This document shows, piece after piece, positions 27,267-35,798 of a stretch of 64,000 nt of DNA. Source of the stretch: an uncultured Eubacterium sp. (GTDB lineage Bacteria > Bacillota > Clostridia > Lachnospirales > Lachnospiraceae). The notes beneath the pieces are model-generated. The model was not told the DNA's origin. It saw only the letters and a list, made by a program, of their open reading frames with translations, and did not search any database. A program made the position numbers and the translations under genes. Where the stretch lies: the NCBI GenBank assembly GCA_910578975.1, contig CAJTRZ010000011.1, positions 19,737 to 83,736 of the forward strand, in the 5' to 3' direction. How positions within the stretch are numbered: position 1 is the stretch's first letter; each line of letters starts with the position of its first letter.

Positions 27267-29552
27267 TTACTTGTCTGCCTTAATTTCTGCTGTTTTGAAA
27301 ACAAACTTTACACTGCCTGTCATATTTTCATTTATTCCTGAAAATGATTGATACGATTTTCCGTTATTTAAAATCTCTTCTACCGCATCAATAACATCCT
27401 TTGTATCATTACCGAAAATATCTGCAATCTTGCTGATACCATCTTTGTTCAGCTTTATCACACCATTTTTTAATGTCTTTGTTCCATCAAATAAATTTGC
27501 AATTCCAGAACCAAGAGTTCCTGTTCCCTTAGCCAAAGTCTTTGCACCTTCACTAATTTTTCCTGCTCCTGAATCTACTGTTCGAATACCGGCTTTAACT
27601 TGTGGACTGGCTTTACCAAGTTTTTTATTCATTTCACGTGTTCCGTCAGTTAAAGATTTCATTCCGTCATTTAATGTATCTGCTCCTGCCTTTAATTTTC
27701 CTGTTCCATCTGACAATGATTTTGCACCACCAGATAAGTTCTTTGTTCCCTCTGCCATCTGTCCTGTACCAGAAACTAATGTTCCTGCTCCTGTATTTAA
27801 TGTTTTTATTCCTGCATAAAGCGTTCCAATACCTGTATTCAGACTTGAAGTTCCATTTTCCAAAGCTGTCATTCCCTCTAACAGCGCTTTCATTTCTGCT
27901 TCCTTGCCTGCAATCTGTGTCTCAAAAGCAGCTTTTACATTTTCTAACGTCTGAACGCTATAATATGCCTGCACCAACTGATAATACACTTTTGTATTTA
28001 ACCCCTTTGCCTGGAGAACAGCACTCAGTTCCATGCCATTATTAACTGCTGCGTTGATTCCCTCTACTGTCTGATTTAATGCGTTCTTACTTGATATAGC
28101 TCCACCAGTGGCACTTCCAACCTGTTTGATAACATCATTCATCTGTGCATGTATTGAATCCGGTGTCCCCTGTAATGTTCCAGCCAGTTCCTTTACGCCT
28201 GCATTTGCCGCTTTTGCCCCCTGCACCAATGCCTTTGCACCGTTATTAAGTCCCTGGCTTTTCACGTTTCCATTACTATCTTTTACATCTTCAAACGCAG
28301 CCTGAGCTGTTTTTAATCCTGTAGATAAAGAACCGGCGCCTTCATTTATCTTTGCTGCTGCACTGTTTAACTCTTTTGCTCCACTGTTTAAACTTTTTGC
28401 TCCACTATCCAACTGTTTTGATGCTGATTTTACATTCTGTGTACCTTTATATAACTTCTGTGCACCTTTATCTGCTGACTGTACGCCATTTATTAATGCT
28501 TTGTTAAATGTTTCATAACTGCCTAATAATTTAGTCGTTCCTAAATATAAATCTGCTGTATATTTTGCAATATCTTTTGCACCATCATTGATTTTTATAG
28601 AACCACTCTTTAATTCTCCTGCACCGTTCTGAAGGTCTCCTGCACCTTTTTCTAATTGGTTCGTCCCATCTGTTAATTCAGCCATCTTACCTTCTATATC
28701 TGAAAAATCTAACGCCTCTTCTAAATTCATATCACCGATTTCTGATGTTGCAATCGTAAGTGCCATATTCATTTCAAAATCTTTGACATCTGCTGTAATT
28801 GTAAAAGATTCTGGAATATCTATATCTTTCATTAACTCTCCTGCTTTACTCGCCTTTGCAGTCAGACTATCTTTAAATCCCGGAGCTCCATATCCTATGA
28901 CAATAGATGAATCATCGTAATCAATCACTTTTCCATTTTCTACTTTTACATTTGTAAAGTTATCGCTAAGAACGATTCCTGTCAGTGCAATAAACGGAAC
29001 AAACCCGCCCTCACTAGCTGAATTGTTCATATAATCATAGACAATTTTTACTGTCCCGCTTTTTCCTGCCATCTGCTCCGGTGCAGTCTCTTCTCCGTCA
29101 AGATAATAACTTACATTAATCTTAACAGGAGTTTCTTTAGATGTTGTTCCCTGATAAGAAATATCCTCTCCACGGTTTTCCCATATTAGCTTTCCATTGT
29201 CAAAAGTAAACTTTTCATCACCCTTTAAATTTTTTATATTGTCAAGATCTGACACATCACTAATATTATCTTTATCTGAAACTTTTAACACATTGCTGAC
29301 CGTTGTCTTTGCCACTGTTCCATCTGCATTCATTTCAACAAATACAGTTTCTTTCTTTTCTGTATCTACACCATCTCCAATTTTACTATTCAACAACGCT
29401 TCCATCCTGTTTACACTTACTGTCGCCTCTGCTGCTTCCTTTTTGCCAAAGTTCTTTTTCTCTGTATAAGAACTTTCACAGCCAGCCAGACACCATGCTG
29501 ACATTGTCATTACTAAAACTAAACTGATTCCCTTATGAACATATTTCTTCAT
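27267..29552 (-). CDS. lipoprotein with XXXLXXG heptad repeats
   Basis: A 761-residue protein with a lipoprotein signal peptide; the lipobox LAGC places the lipidated Cys at about residue 25. The middle and C-terminal parts carry long runs of heptads such as LEKGAGDLQNGAGEL, LNSGAKELNSAAAKI, LSDGTGKLKAGADTL, the X-X-X-Leu-X-X-Gly pattern of YhgE/Pip-type proteins, which should form extended coiled or helical rods outside the membrane. The N-terminal 25-250 region is a beta-rich globular domain. Unlike full YhgE proteins it has no C-terminal membrane domain. The neighbourhood with an MMPL exporter and TetR regulator suggests an accessory to envelope export (inference). Confidence 0.88.
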   Translation of the reverse strand: MKKYVHKGISLVLVMTMSAWCLAGCESSYTEKKNFGKKEAAEATVSVNRMEALLNSKIGDGVDTEKKETVFVEMNADGTVAKTTVSNVLKVSDKDNISDVSDLDNIKNLKGDEKFTFDNGKLIWENRGEDISYQGTTSKETPVKINVSYYLDGEETAPEQMAGKSGTVKIVYDYMNNSASEGGFVPFIALTGIVLSDNFTNVKVENGKVIDYDDSSIVIGYGAPGFKDSLTAKASKAGELMKDIDIPESFTITADVKDFEMNMALTIATSEIGDMNLEEALDFSDIEGKMAELTDGTNQLEKGAGDLQNGAGELKSGSIKINDGAKDIAKYTADLYLGTTKLLGSYETFNKALINGVQSADKGAQKLYKGTQNVKSASKQLDSGAKSLNSGAKELNSAAAKINEGAGSLSTGLKTAQAAFEDVKDSNGNVKSQGLNNGAKALVQGAKAANAGVKELAGTLQGTPDSIHAQMNDVIKQVGSATGGAISSKNALNQTVEGINAAVNNGMELSAVLQAKGLNTKVYYQLVQAYYSVQTLENVKAAFETQIAGKEAEMKALLEGMTALENGTSSLNTGIGTLYAGIKTLNTGAGTLVSGTGQMAEGTKNLSGGAKSLSDGTGKLKAGADTLNDGMKSLTDGTREMNKKLGKASPQVKAGIRTVDSGAGKISEGAKTLAKGTGTLGSGIANLFDGTKTLKNGVIKLNKDGISKIADIFGNDTKDVIDAVEEILNNGKSYQSFSGINENMTGSVKFVFKTAEIKADK

Positions 29553-29608
29553 AACAAAATAATCTCCTTTTATTTTTTTCTACAATACAGTATACATTAG
29601 TAATAAAA

Positions 29609-29677
29609 AAAAGCATTATACATTTTTATACAAGGGCTTGTTTTTTTTACACTTGTATAAAATTGTATAATGCTTTT
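29609..29677 (-). repeat. 26-bp inverted repeat: tetR terminator and possible operator
   Basis: Arms at 29609-29634 and 29652-29677 match at 25 of 26 positions around a 17-base loop. On the minus strand the hairpin is followed by T8, giving an intrinsic terminator after tetR. Each arm also contains TTGTATAAAA/T and TGTATAATG units like the dyad upstream of tetR (30405-30422), so it may also be an operator for the lipoprotein promoter. Confidence 0.7.
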
Positions 29678-29769
29678 CTATTTTGTATGACATTTATATG
29701 TTTTCTTTGTTTGTACAAAAAACATATATTTTCCAATAAAAGTATTCTTTTCAAACACTTGGCTGTATT

Positions 29770-30348
29770 TTACTTTTGTCCTTCTTTTTTACGGTGCATA
29801 TAGATTTCGTATCCCAGTTCTTCATTTTTGAGAATAATATGTTGAAGCAATATTGCCAGTTCCTCTTCCTTCTCTTTCATACCTTTCAATGCCCAGTCAA
29901 CAATCATACCTGTCAGACCATATGCAAAAAATCCAGCATAAATATCCTGCTCTTTTTCGCTTAAACGACTATATAATTCCAAATCTGCAATGGCTTTTTT
30001 AAACAACTTTGCAAATATTTTATTGCTGTATTCAGCAAAAAAGTTATTTGAAGATTTAATTGTATTCATAAAAAAAGATTTCTGCTGTTTCATATATTTA
30101 AACAACTCTACTAACTTTTCAACCCAGTTTTCAAACGTTAAGTCTTCCGTAAGCGGAATAAATAAATCCTGATTATAAATCCAGCTAAGTAACTCATATT
30201 TATCATTAAAATGATAATAGAAAGTCTGTCTGTTCACACCGCAATAATCTGTTATATCAGCTACAGTAATTTTATCTAGTATTTTTATAGCACCTAATTC
30301 TTTTAAACTTTGTGCCAACGCTTTTTTTGTTATATTGGAATTAGCCAT
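29770..30348 (-). CDS. TetR/AcrR family regulator
   Basis: A 192-residue regulator. The N-terminal HTH reads ITKKALAQSLKELG...ITVADITDYCGVNRQTFYYHFNDKYELLSWIY, with the recognition helix around VNRQTFYYHF. The C-terminal ligand domain (about 70-192) is of the short type seen in DhaS-like/TetR_C_8 members. It is presumed to repress itself and the downstream lipoprotein and MMPL genes, because dyads with TTGTATAAA half-sites occur both upstream of this gene and between it and the lipoprotein gene. The effector is not predictable. Confidence 0.9.
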   Translation of the reverse strand: MANSNITKKALAQSLKELGAIKILDKITVADITDYCGVNRQTFYYHFNDKYELLSWIYNQDLFIPLTEDLTFENWVEKLVELFKYMKQQKSFFMNTIKSSNNFFAEYSNKIFAKLFKKAIADLELYSRLSEKEQDIYAGFFAYGLTGMIVDWALKGMKEKEEELAILLQHIILKNEELGYEIYMHRKKEGQK

Positions 30349-30387
30349 AATATCCTCCTGCTACGAATATTCATTTTGTTTACATTA

Positions 30388-30435
30388 GTTATATTTTTTT
30401 ACATTTGTATAAATATCGTATAGGTGTAATATAAC
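30388..30435 (-). promoter_or_regulatory. dyad-rich operator-like region upstream of tetR
   Basis: GTTATATT (30388-30395) and AATATAAC (30428-30435) flank TTGTATAAATATCGTATA (30405-30422). The inner part resembles the arms of the inverted repeat at 29609-29677, as expected if one repressor binds both. Confidence 0.5.
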
Positions 30436-30497
30436 AAAAACTTATTTTAAAATCAACAAAAATATAGCAGAGTTTCTGAACCCTGCCATATTTTCAT

Positions 30498-31301
30498 TTA
30501 CAATATGTATTTTTCAATTACCTTGGCGATACCATCTTCATTATTCGACAATGTTATATAATCGGCTGCGCTTTTTACTGCATCTACTGCATTTGCCATT
30601 GCCACACCAACCCCTGCATACTGAATCATTGACAAATCATTAAATCCATCACCGCAGGCTATAATATTTTCTCTGGAAATTCCTAATTTGGATGTTAAAA
30701 CCTTAATAGATGCCGCTTTATCAATCCCTTTAGGAACCACTTCTATAAAATAATCACAAGAACGGTAAATTCCAAGTTCATGTCCAAACTTATCTGCTAA
30801 AATTTTCTCATGATATTCTGATAGTTCCGGTTCAACGGTAAAAAGACATTTGTTCGGATTATAGTTTACATATTTCACTACATCTGTCATATATGCAGGA
30901 ATTTTATTGATAAACATAGCCTCCATTGCAATATATTTATCCATTCTTGTAGCTACTAAAGCATGATTTGCATCATAAGTTATCAATCCTAAATTATTCT
31001 GTCTGGCATATCTAAGTAGTTCCGGAATATATTTTCTATCCATTACATTTTCAAAAACCGTTTCCTTTGTTTTCCAGTTAATAATCTTACCACCATTAAA
31101 AGACAATATGTATCCACCATACTTTTCTAATTCCAGTTCTTTTGCCACAGGCAACATTCCCGGCGTCGGACGTCCTGATGCCAAAGCTACAATATGTCCC
31201 TGTTTCTGAATTTCCATCAAAGCCTCCTTCGTCTTTGGTGTTATCTTTTTTTCATCATTGGTAAGTGTTCCATCTAAGTCTAAAAAAATTATTTTCTGCA
31301 T
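30498..31301 (-). CDS. Cof-type HAD hydrolase
   Basis: A 267-residue HAD phosphatase of the Cof (type IIB cap) family: motif I IFLDLDGTLTND (4-15), motif II ALASGRPTPG with Ser/Thr, the GIDKAASIKVL Lys region, and motif III/IV ACGDGFNDLSMIQYAGVGVAMANA. Such enzymes dephosphorylate sugar phosphates, flavin or pyridoxal phosphates. It is cytoplasmic. It sits 12 bp after a GtrA-family gene on the same strand and is probably co-transcribed; no substrate can be inferred from that. Confidence 0.95.
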   Translation of the reverse strand: MQKIIFLDLDGTLTNDEKKITPKTKEALMEIQKQGHIVALASGRPTPGMLPVAKELELEKYGGYILSFNGGKIINWKTKETVFENVMDRKYIPELLRYARQNNLGLITYDANHALVATRMDKYIAMEAMFINKIPAYMTDVVKYVNYNPNKCLFTVEPELSEYHEKILADKFGHELGIYRSCDYFIEVVPKGIDKAASIKVLTSKLGISRENIIACGDGFNDLSMIQYAGVGVAMANAVDAVKSAADYITLSNNEDGIAKVIEKYIL

Positions 31302-31313
31302 ATGTATTTCCTT

Positions 31314-31724
31314 TTATTTTTCCTTTGTATTGATTTCTTTTCCAAATACGATAAATCGATCATATAGATATTCTGTAACAAAATTAAGCAACATATTAAA
31401 CACTGTTACCAAATAATCATTCCATCCTAATGTTTCTACAAGATAACTCCCACCGATAGTTGTCACCGGTGTAAATATCAGATAAAAAACCGCCACTTTC
31501 ATCATTGCTATTGGAATGTTGTTTGCTGCCTTAAAAGTAAATTCACGATTTAATGTAAAATTCCACAAAATTGACAATACCAGTGCAGTCAAATATCGTG
31601 GCCAGTACGGCAGTGATGTCAATTCTGTAAGCAGAGTAAATGCTAAAATCTGTATTACTCCTGCTGAAATAGAGAATAATGTAAATTTAATTACCCTTAT
31701 TGTTTCTTCTTTCTTTGCTGTCAT
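31314..31724 (-). CDS. GtrA family membrane protein
   Basis: A 136-residue protein with four predicted transmembrane helices and the GtrA hallmarks RVIKFTLFSISAGVIQ and ALVLSILWNFTLNREFTFK. GtrA proteins are thought to flip or bind polyprenyl-linked sugars for surface glycosylation. No glycosyltransferase lies next to it here. The gene is 12 bp upstream of the HAD hydrolase gene. Confidence 0.9.
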   Translation of the reverse strand: MTAKKEETIRVIKFTLFSISAGVIQILAFTLLTELTSLPYWPRYLTALVLSILWNFTLNREFTFKAANNIPIAMMKVAVFYLIFTPVTTIGGSYLVETLGWNDYLVTVFNMLLNFVTEYLYDRFIVFGKEINTKEK

Positions 31725-31772
31725 TTGTTCCTCCTCTAAAATTATTAATGTATATTTTATCCATGTATCAAG

Positions 31773-32345
31773 TTAAGTATGAAACCGGCGACGCAGTTCC
31801 CTCACAAAGTCATTGCCAAGTGTCACTACACATGCTGATAATAAAAGTAGTGCGCTACCTCCCATCACAGCCAATGCCCATCTACTTTCTTCATGCCATA
31901 CACAAAGACCAATAGCAGCTCCCACTATGGCAAAAATAATCAACAATAACATTGGCAGCATGTTCTGCTTCTGCCTTTCAATATCTGTAAAAAACATCAA
32001 TCCCGAAACGACAAGTCCACAAAAACACACTATAGGAACTACTTCAATTGCCCAGCCGGGTGCAAGAAAAACATCAATCAATGTTAAAAGTATGCTTGTA
32101 CATATTATGGTTTTAATAAACTGACTAATGCGGTTATACTCTACCAGATCAGGAGATAAAATTAACGTCCATACTGTATATAGCGACATTAAAACAACGA
32201 TACTCCATGCACTTCCACCTGTTACTATATTCACAATAGGACAAATAACCGTCGCAACAAAAAACAACCACCTTATCGTACTGAAGAACTTCTGACGTTT
32301 TAATTTTCGTTTTTCTACATATGGATATGTTATTTTAATTTTCAT
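31773..32345 (-). CDS. DUF6320 membrane protein
   Basis: A 190-residue protein with a short basic N-terminus (YPYVEKRKLKRQKFF) and about six hydrophobic segments. The pattern fits DUF6320, small Firmicute membrane proteins encoded beside an alcohol-acetyltransferase-like gene. From memory, full family members begin with a zinc ribbon, which is absent here, so this may be a shortened form. The gene overlaps the end of the upstream acetyltransferase gene by 11 bp, implying coupled translation. Function unknown. Confidence 0.6.
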   Translation of the reverse strand: MKIKITYPYVEKRKLKRQKFFSTIRWLFFVATVICPIVNIVTGGSAWSIVVLMSLYTVWTLILSPDLVEYNRISQFIKTIICTSILLTLIDVFLAPGWAIEVVPIVCFCGLVVSGLMFFTDIERQKQNMLPMLLLIIFAIVGAAIGLCVWHEESRWALAVMGGSALLLLSACVVTLGNDFVRELRRRFHT

Positions 32346-33831
32346 AGTTCTCGCTCCCTTCTACCGTCACTTCCACTCCGTCAGCCTGCAGTAAATCATA
32401 CATTTTCTCTTCAAAAGAAGGATCTACTGTCATCTTTGCGATAGAGAAAGTCGTTATACTATCAAAAGTTACCACAGAACATCCGGCACGATTAGTGATA
32501 GCTGTACCTAAAATAAAATCCATACTTTCAATGTGTTTTGAAATAGAAGAAGGCATTTCGACACCCCCCAAATTAGAAAGCGTATTCGTAAATATTTTGT
32601 CTCCCAAAAATCCGTAAATTACTTTTGCAACAGGCTGCTTCACTACAAGTGGAACATATTTCAACATATTCACCATTTTTTCAGTTGATGTAAGCATCTC
32701 ATTCATTGCTTCTTTCGATGCTTTTTTATGTAACTGCTCATTAATTTCATCTATCATAGACGGAGCATCACCAATTTTGTTTATTGGTATCCGAATTCCA
32801 CAATACATTGAAAAGTTACGAACAGTTTTTGATGGATAAAACTTGCGCATATTGACCGGAACCTGAATATTCATATCTCCTGATAACTCATCCGTTGCAG
32901 CTTTTCCTGCAAGAAACATAATCATCAATAAATAACCGGTAACTGTTGTATTGTATTTTTTTGCCACACCTTTTAGTTCCAATGTATTCATTTTCAGATG
33001 TACAATACGGCAAGGTGTGTTTACTGCAAGCCTGCCACTCATCTGCACCGCAGATTTATCAATAAATCCGGAAGTTGTATCACTTTGCGGAACTTTGGCA
33101 AAAGTATTTTCAAACTCTTCTACAGTTGGAGTATCGTTTGCCTCCCAAAGTGTATCATCTAACACAATCTCTGTCTCTGCCAACTTTAAATATTCTGCTA
33201 CCAAAGTTTTCAGAAAAGTCATTCCGCCTGTTCCGTCCGTCAGCACATGAAAAAATTCTACACTGATACGATTGTTGTAATATAAAACACGAAATGACTG
33301 CGAACCACTGTATGAAACCTGAATCGGCTGACATGGAATATCATTTTCCTGTTCAATACAAAATCGTCTTTTTGCCGTATCCAGATAATGCCAGAAAAAC
33401 CCTTTTTTCAACGTCGTCGCAAAACTTGGGAAGCGCTTTATTGTAAAGTTTAAAGCCATTTGTAACAGCTCTGGAACAACATCTTTTTTTAAATAAACTG
33501 ACATCCGAAACATCGGCATCCTGCCGTGTTTCATTGACATTGGATAAATCTTTGCCGCATCATCAAGTGCAAACCACAATATGGGCGGCCTTGCATAAAA
33601 TCCACCAAGAAATTTAATATCTAACCGTTCTAACGCCTTTTCCAAGGGTATCCCCACCGTCTCGTAATATAAAATTGCCTTTTCAAAATCCTCACGCAAT
33701 GCCTTCTTTTCAGTATTTTTCAAAAGACAATGCGTGTTAAATTCCTGAAAAAACTCTTTTAACATTACTATATTTTCATCTGACTGTTTTTCTATATATT
33801 GTTCAAAATAATTATCCTGATTTTTTTTCAT
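32335..33831 (-). CDS. alcohol acetyltransferase/condensation-like protein
   Basis: A 498-residue protein of the CoA-dependent acyltransferase fold. The catalytic HxxxD motif appears as FFHVLTDGTGG (His/Asp-Gly) about 190 residues in, and the second-half latch region contains the conserved NIQVPVNMRKFYPSKTVRNF. It resembles the yeast-type alcohol acetyltransferase and PapA-like group seen in Firmicutes. There is no signal peptide. The overlap with the DUF6320 membrane protein gene suggests the two act together, perhaps on a lipid or surface alcohol (inference). Confidence 0.75.
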   Translation of the reverse strand: MKKNQDNYFEQYIEKQSDENIVMLKEFFQEFNTHCLLKNTEKKALREDFEKAILYYETVGIPLEKALERLDIKFLGGFYARPPILWFALDDAAKIYPMSMKHGRMPMFRMSVYLKKDVVPELLQMALNFTIKRFPSFATTLKKGFFWHYLDTAKRRFCIEQENDIPCQPIQVSYSGSQSFRVLYYNNRISVEFFHVLTDGTGGMTFLKTLVAEYLKLAETEIVLDDTLWEANDTPTVEEFENTFAKVPQSDTTSGFIDKSAVQMSGRLAVNTPCRIVHLKMNTLELKGVAKKYNTTVTGYLLMIMFLAGKAATDELSGDMNIQVPVNMRKFYPSKTVRNFSMYCGIRIPINKIGDAPSMIDEINEQLHKKASKEAMNEMLTSTEKMVNMLKYVPLVVKQPVAKVIYGFLGDKIFTNTLSNLGGVEMPSSISKHIESMDFILGTAITNRAGCSVVTFDSITTFSIAKMTVDPSFEEKMYDLLQADGVEVTVEGSENYEN

Positions 33832-33856
33832 ATACTTATCCCTGAATTTTTTTATT

Positions 33857-34609
33857 TTAGTCCCACTCTAACTCAACAGGACAATGATCTGACCCTAATA
33901 TTTCTGTGTGTATCGCTGCATCTTTCATTCTATCCTTAATATTTTCGGATACAATAAAATAGTCGATACGCCAACCTGCATTTTTTTCACGTGCCTTAAA
34001 TCGGTATGACCACCAACTATAAACACTTTCTGTATCTGGATAAAAATAACGAAAACTATCCACAAAACCACTGTTTAAAAGTTCTGTCATTTTCTCTCGT
34101 TCCTCGTCTGTAAACCCTGCATTCTTTCTATTCGTCTTAGGATTCTTAAGATCTATTTCCTTATGTGCCACATTCATATCACCGCAGACAATGACCCCTT
34201 TCTTTTGCGCCAGATGATTCAGATATTTTCGAAAATCATCCTCCCACTCCATACGATAATCCAGCCTTGCCAGTTCATTTTGGGAATTTGGAGTGTAAAC
34301 CGTAATGAGGTAATAATCTTCATATTCCAGTGTAATTACACGTCCCTCCTGATCATGCTTTTCAATTCCCATTCCATAGCTTACAGATATTGGTTTATGT
34401 TTTGTAAATATTGCTGTTCCAGAATATCCTTTTTTCACTGCATAATTCCAATACTGAGAATATCCGGGCAAATCCAACTCAATCTGACCTTCCTGTAACT
34501 TTGTCTCCTGTAAACAAAAAAAATCAGCATCTAATTTTTCAAAATCTTCTAAGAAGTTTTTTCCTACGCAGGCACGTAGTCCATTCACATTCCATGATAT
34601 AAATTTCAT
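33857..34609 (-). CDS. xth: exodeoxyribonuclease III / AP endonuclease
   Basis: A 250-residue EEP-fold DNA repair nuclease. Motifs: [13 protein letters not shown] (metal-binding Asn), [10 protein letters not shown] (catalytic Glu), [22 protein letters not shown] (Asp/Asn), [22 protein letters not shown] and [11 protein letters not shown] (His). It cuts at abasic sites. It lies 2 bp after the nucleotidyltransferase gene. Confidence 0.96.
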   Translation of the reverse strand: MKFISWNVNGLRACVGKNFLEDFEKLDADFFCLQETKLQEGQIELDLPGYSQYWNYAVKKGYSGTAIFTKHKPISVSYGMGIEKHDQEGRVITLEYEDYYLITVYTPNSQNELARLDYRMEWEDDFRKYLNHLAQKKGVIVCGDMNVAHKEIDLKNPKTNRKNAGFTDEEREKMTELLNSGFVDSFRYFYPDTESVYSWWSYRFKAREKNAGWRIDYFIVSENIKDRMKDAAIHTEILGSDHCPVELEWD

Positions 34610-34611
34610 TC

Positions 34612-35373
34612 TTAATCTCCATTCACTTTAATTTGTTCTATCATTTCTTCTGCAAAATCCAATAATATTTCTTTATTTTCATTTATTATTTCGTCTGTTT
34701 CATAGCATTGTAATGTACTCAAAATTAACCTTTTATACTTTTGATTCACATTTCTAATTGCCCATTTCCCGCCTTCCACTTTAGACAGACATAACCTTTC
34801 TTCCAAAAATGCTGCCACCCTGCACAAATTAAGTATAACATATACCGGGCTTATAAGAATATCTTCTTTCGCATTTTTTACATCTTCCCATATACTGTCT
34901 ATATAGCATTCGTCCTGTACTTTTCCAAACACTTCTGCAATCTCTTTCCCATATAATACAATGCCATATTGATTTATTATCATAAAGTGCGCAGCAAGAT
35001 CCTTATCGATTCCATTCATCTTTTCTATGTACTCGTAAGGATTGTTTTTAAACCTTTGTAAATGTGCAATAGAAAAATGCAATTCAAATCTCGTAGGATA
35101 CACAAAAGGCTTGCAGAATTCTTTCTTTACGATGCTGACTTCTATTCCTTTTGGAGGTGCCTGTTCATTCAACTTCACTACACTGTTCATAAAACTCATC
35201 TTCTGCTTTTCTGTCATCTCATTTTCTATTACAACAATGATATCTATATCACTTTTATTAGGATTAAAACAGCCCATAGCCAGAGAGCCGTGGAGATACA
35301 CACCTGTTAAATCATCTGAAAATATATCCTTACACATATTTGTAAAATCATTTATTACATCTTGGTATAACAT
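34612..35373 (-). CDS. aminoglycoside-nucleotidyltransferase-like protein (DUF4111)
   Basis: A 253-residue protein with the nucleotidyltransferase metal motif [20 protein letters not shown] (GS...DxD) at about 29-48 and a C-terminal helical domain of the DUF4111 type found in ANT(3'')/ANT(9) enzymes. The conserved Glu of GIEVSIV provides the third acidic strand. It could adenylylate an aminoglycoside, but chromosomal Firmicute homologues often lack tested activity. It is followed at 2 bp by xth and preceded by a VOC gene and an Lsa-like gene. Confidence 0.8.
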   Translation of the reverse strand: MLYQDVINDFTNMCKDIFSDDLTGVYLHGSLAMGCFNPNKSDIDIIVVIENEMTEKQKMSFMNSVVKLNEQAPPKGIEVSIVKKEFCKPFVYPTRFELHFSIAHLQRFKNNPYEYIEKMNGIDKDLAAHFMIINQYGIVLYGKEIAEVFGKVQDECYIDSIWEDVKNAKEDILISPVYVILNLCRVAAFLEERLCLSKVEGGKWAIRNVNQKYKRLILSTLQCYETDEIINENKEILLDFAEEMIEQIKVNGD

Positions 35374-35412
35374 GAGTTTTCTTCCTTTTTTCCTATTTTT
35401 TGTTTATTAAAA

Positions 35413-35775
35413 TCACATCGGTGTGCCAACTTCTATTAAATTTCCATCCGGGTCATAAAAGCGGACTACTTTCTGTCCCCATGAATGCTTCATCAAATGA
35501 TTCACATAACAAATTGGTTCATCATAGTTTTCTAATTTTTCTACAAATCCTTCTATATCTTTCTCTTCAAAATAAAGTTCTGTAGAATTATTTTCCGGTA
35601 TGACTTCCCTTTGTATAAATTCTTGCCATATAGAAGCATCCTGCAATACCAACCCTTCTGTCAAAATCACGTTACCGTCATTATCTAAAATAACATCCAG
35701 TCCAAACAGGTCTTTATAGAATTTCTTTGACTTCTCAATATCTTTTACGACAATTAACACATTTCTTAATTTCAT
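35413..35775 (-). CDS. VOC (glyoxalase/bleomycin resistance-type) family protein
   Basis: A 120-residue single VOC module: MKLRNVLIVVKDIEKSKKFYKDLFGL at the start and VVRFYDPDGNLIEV at the end are the classic beta-alpha-beta halves. Metal ligands cannot be assigned without alignment. Such proteins include glyoxalases, dioxygenases and drug-binding or modifying proteins. The gene lies between the Lsa-like and ANT-like genes on the same strand. Confidence 0.9.
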   Translation of the reverse strand: MKLRNVLIVVKDIEKSKKFYKDLFGLDVILDNDGNVILTEGLVLQDASIWQEFIQREVIPENNSTELYFEEKDIEGFVEKLENYDEPICYVNHLMKHSWGQKVVRFYDPDGNLIEVGTPM

Positions 35776-35798
35776 TCTGTTCTCCTAATTATCCCTTT

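Noticed and set aside
27430..29527. Several long plus-strand frames opposite the heptad-repeat lipoprotein
   Set aside because: They mirror the repeat structure of the antisense gene, are Phe/Pro/Leu-rich without domains, and lack ribosome binding sites.
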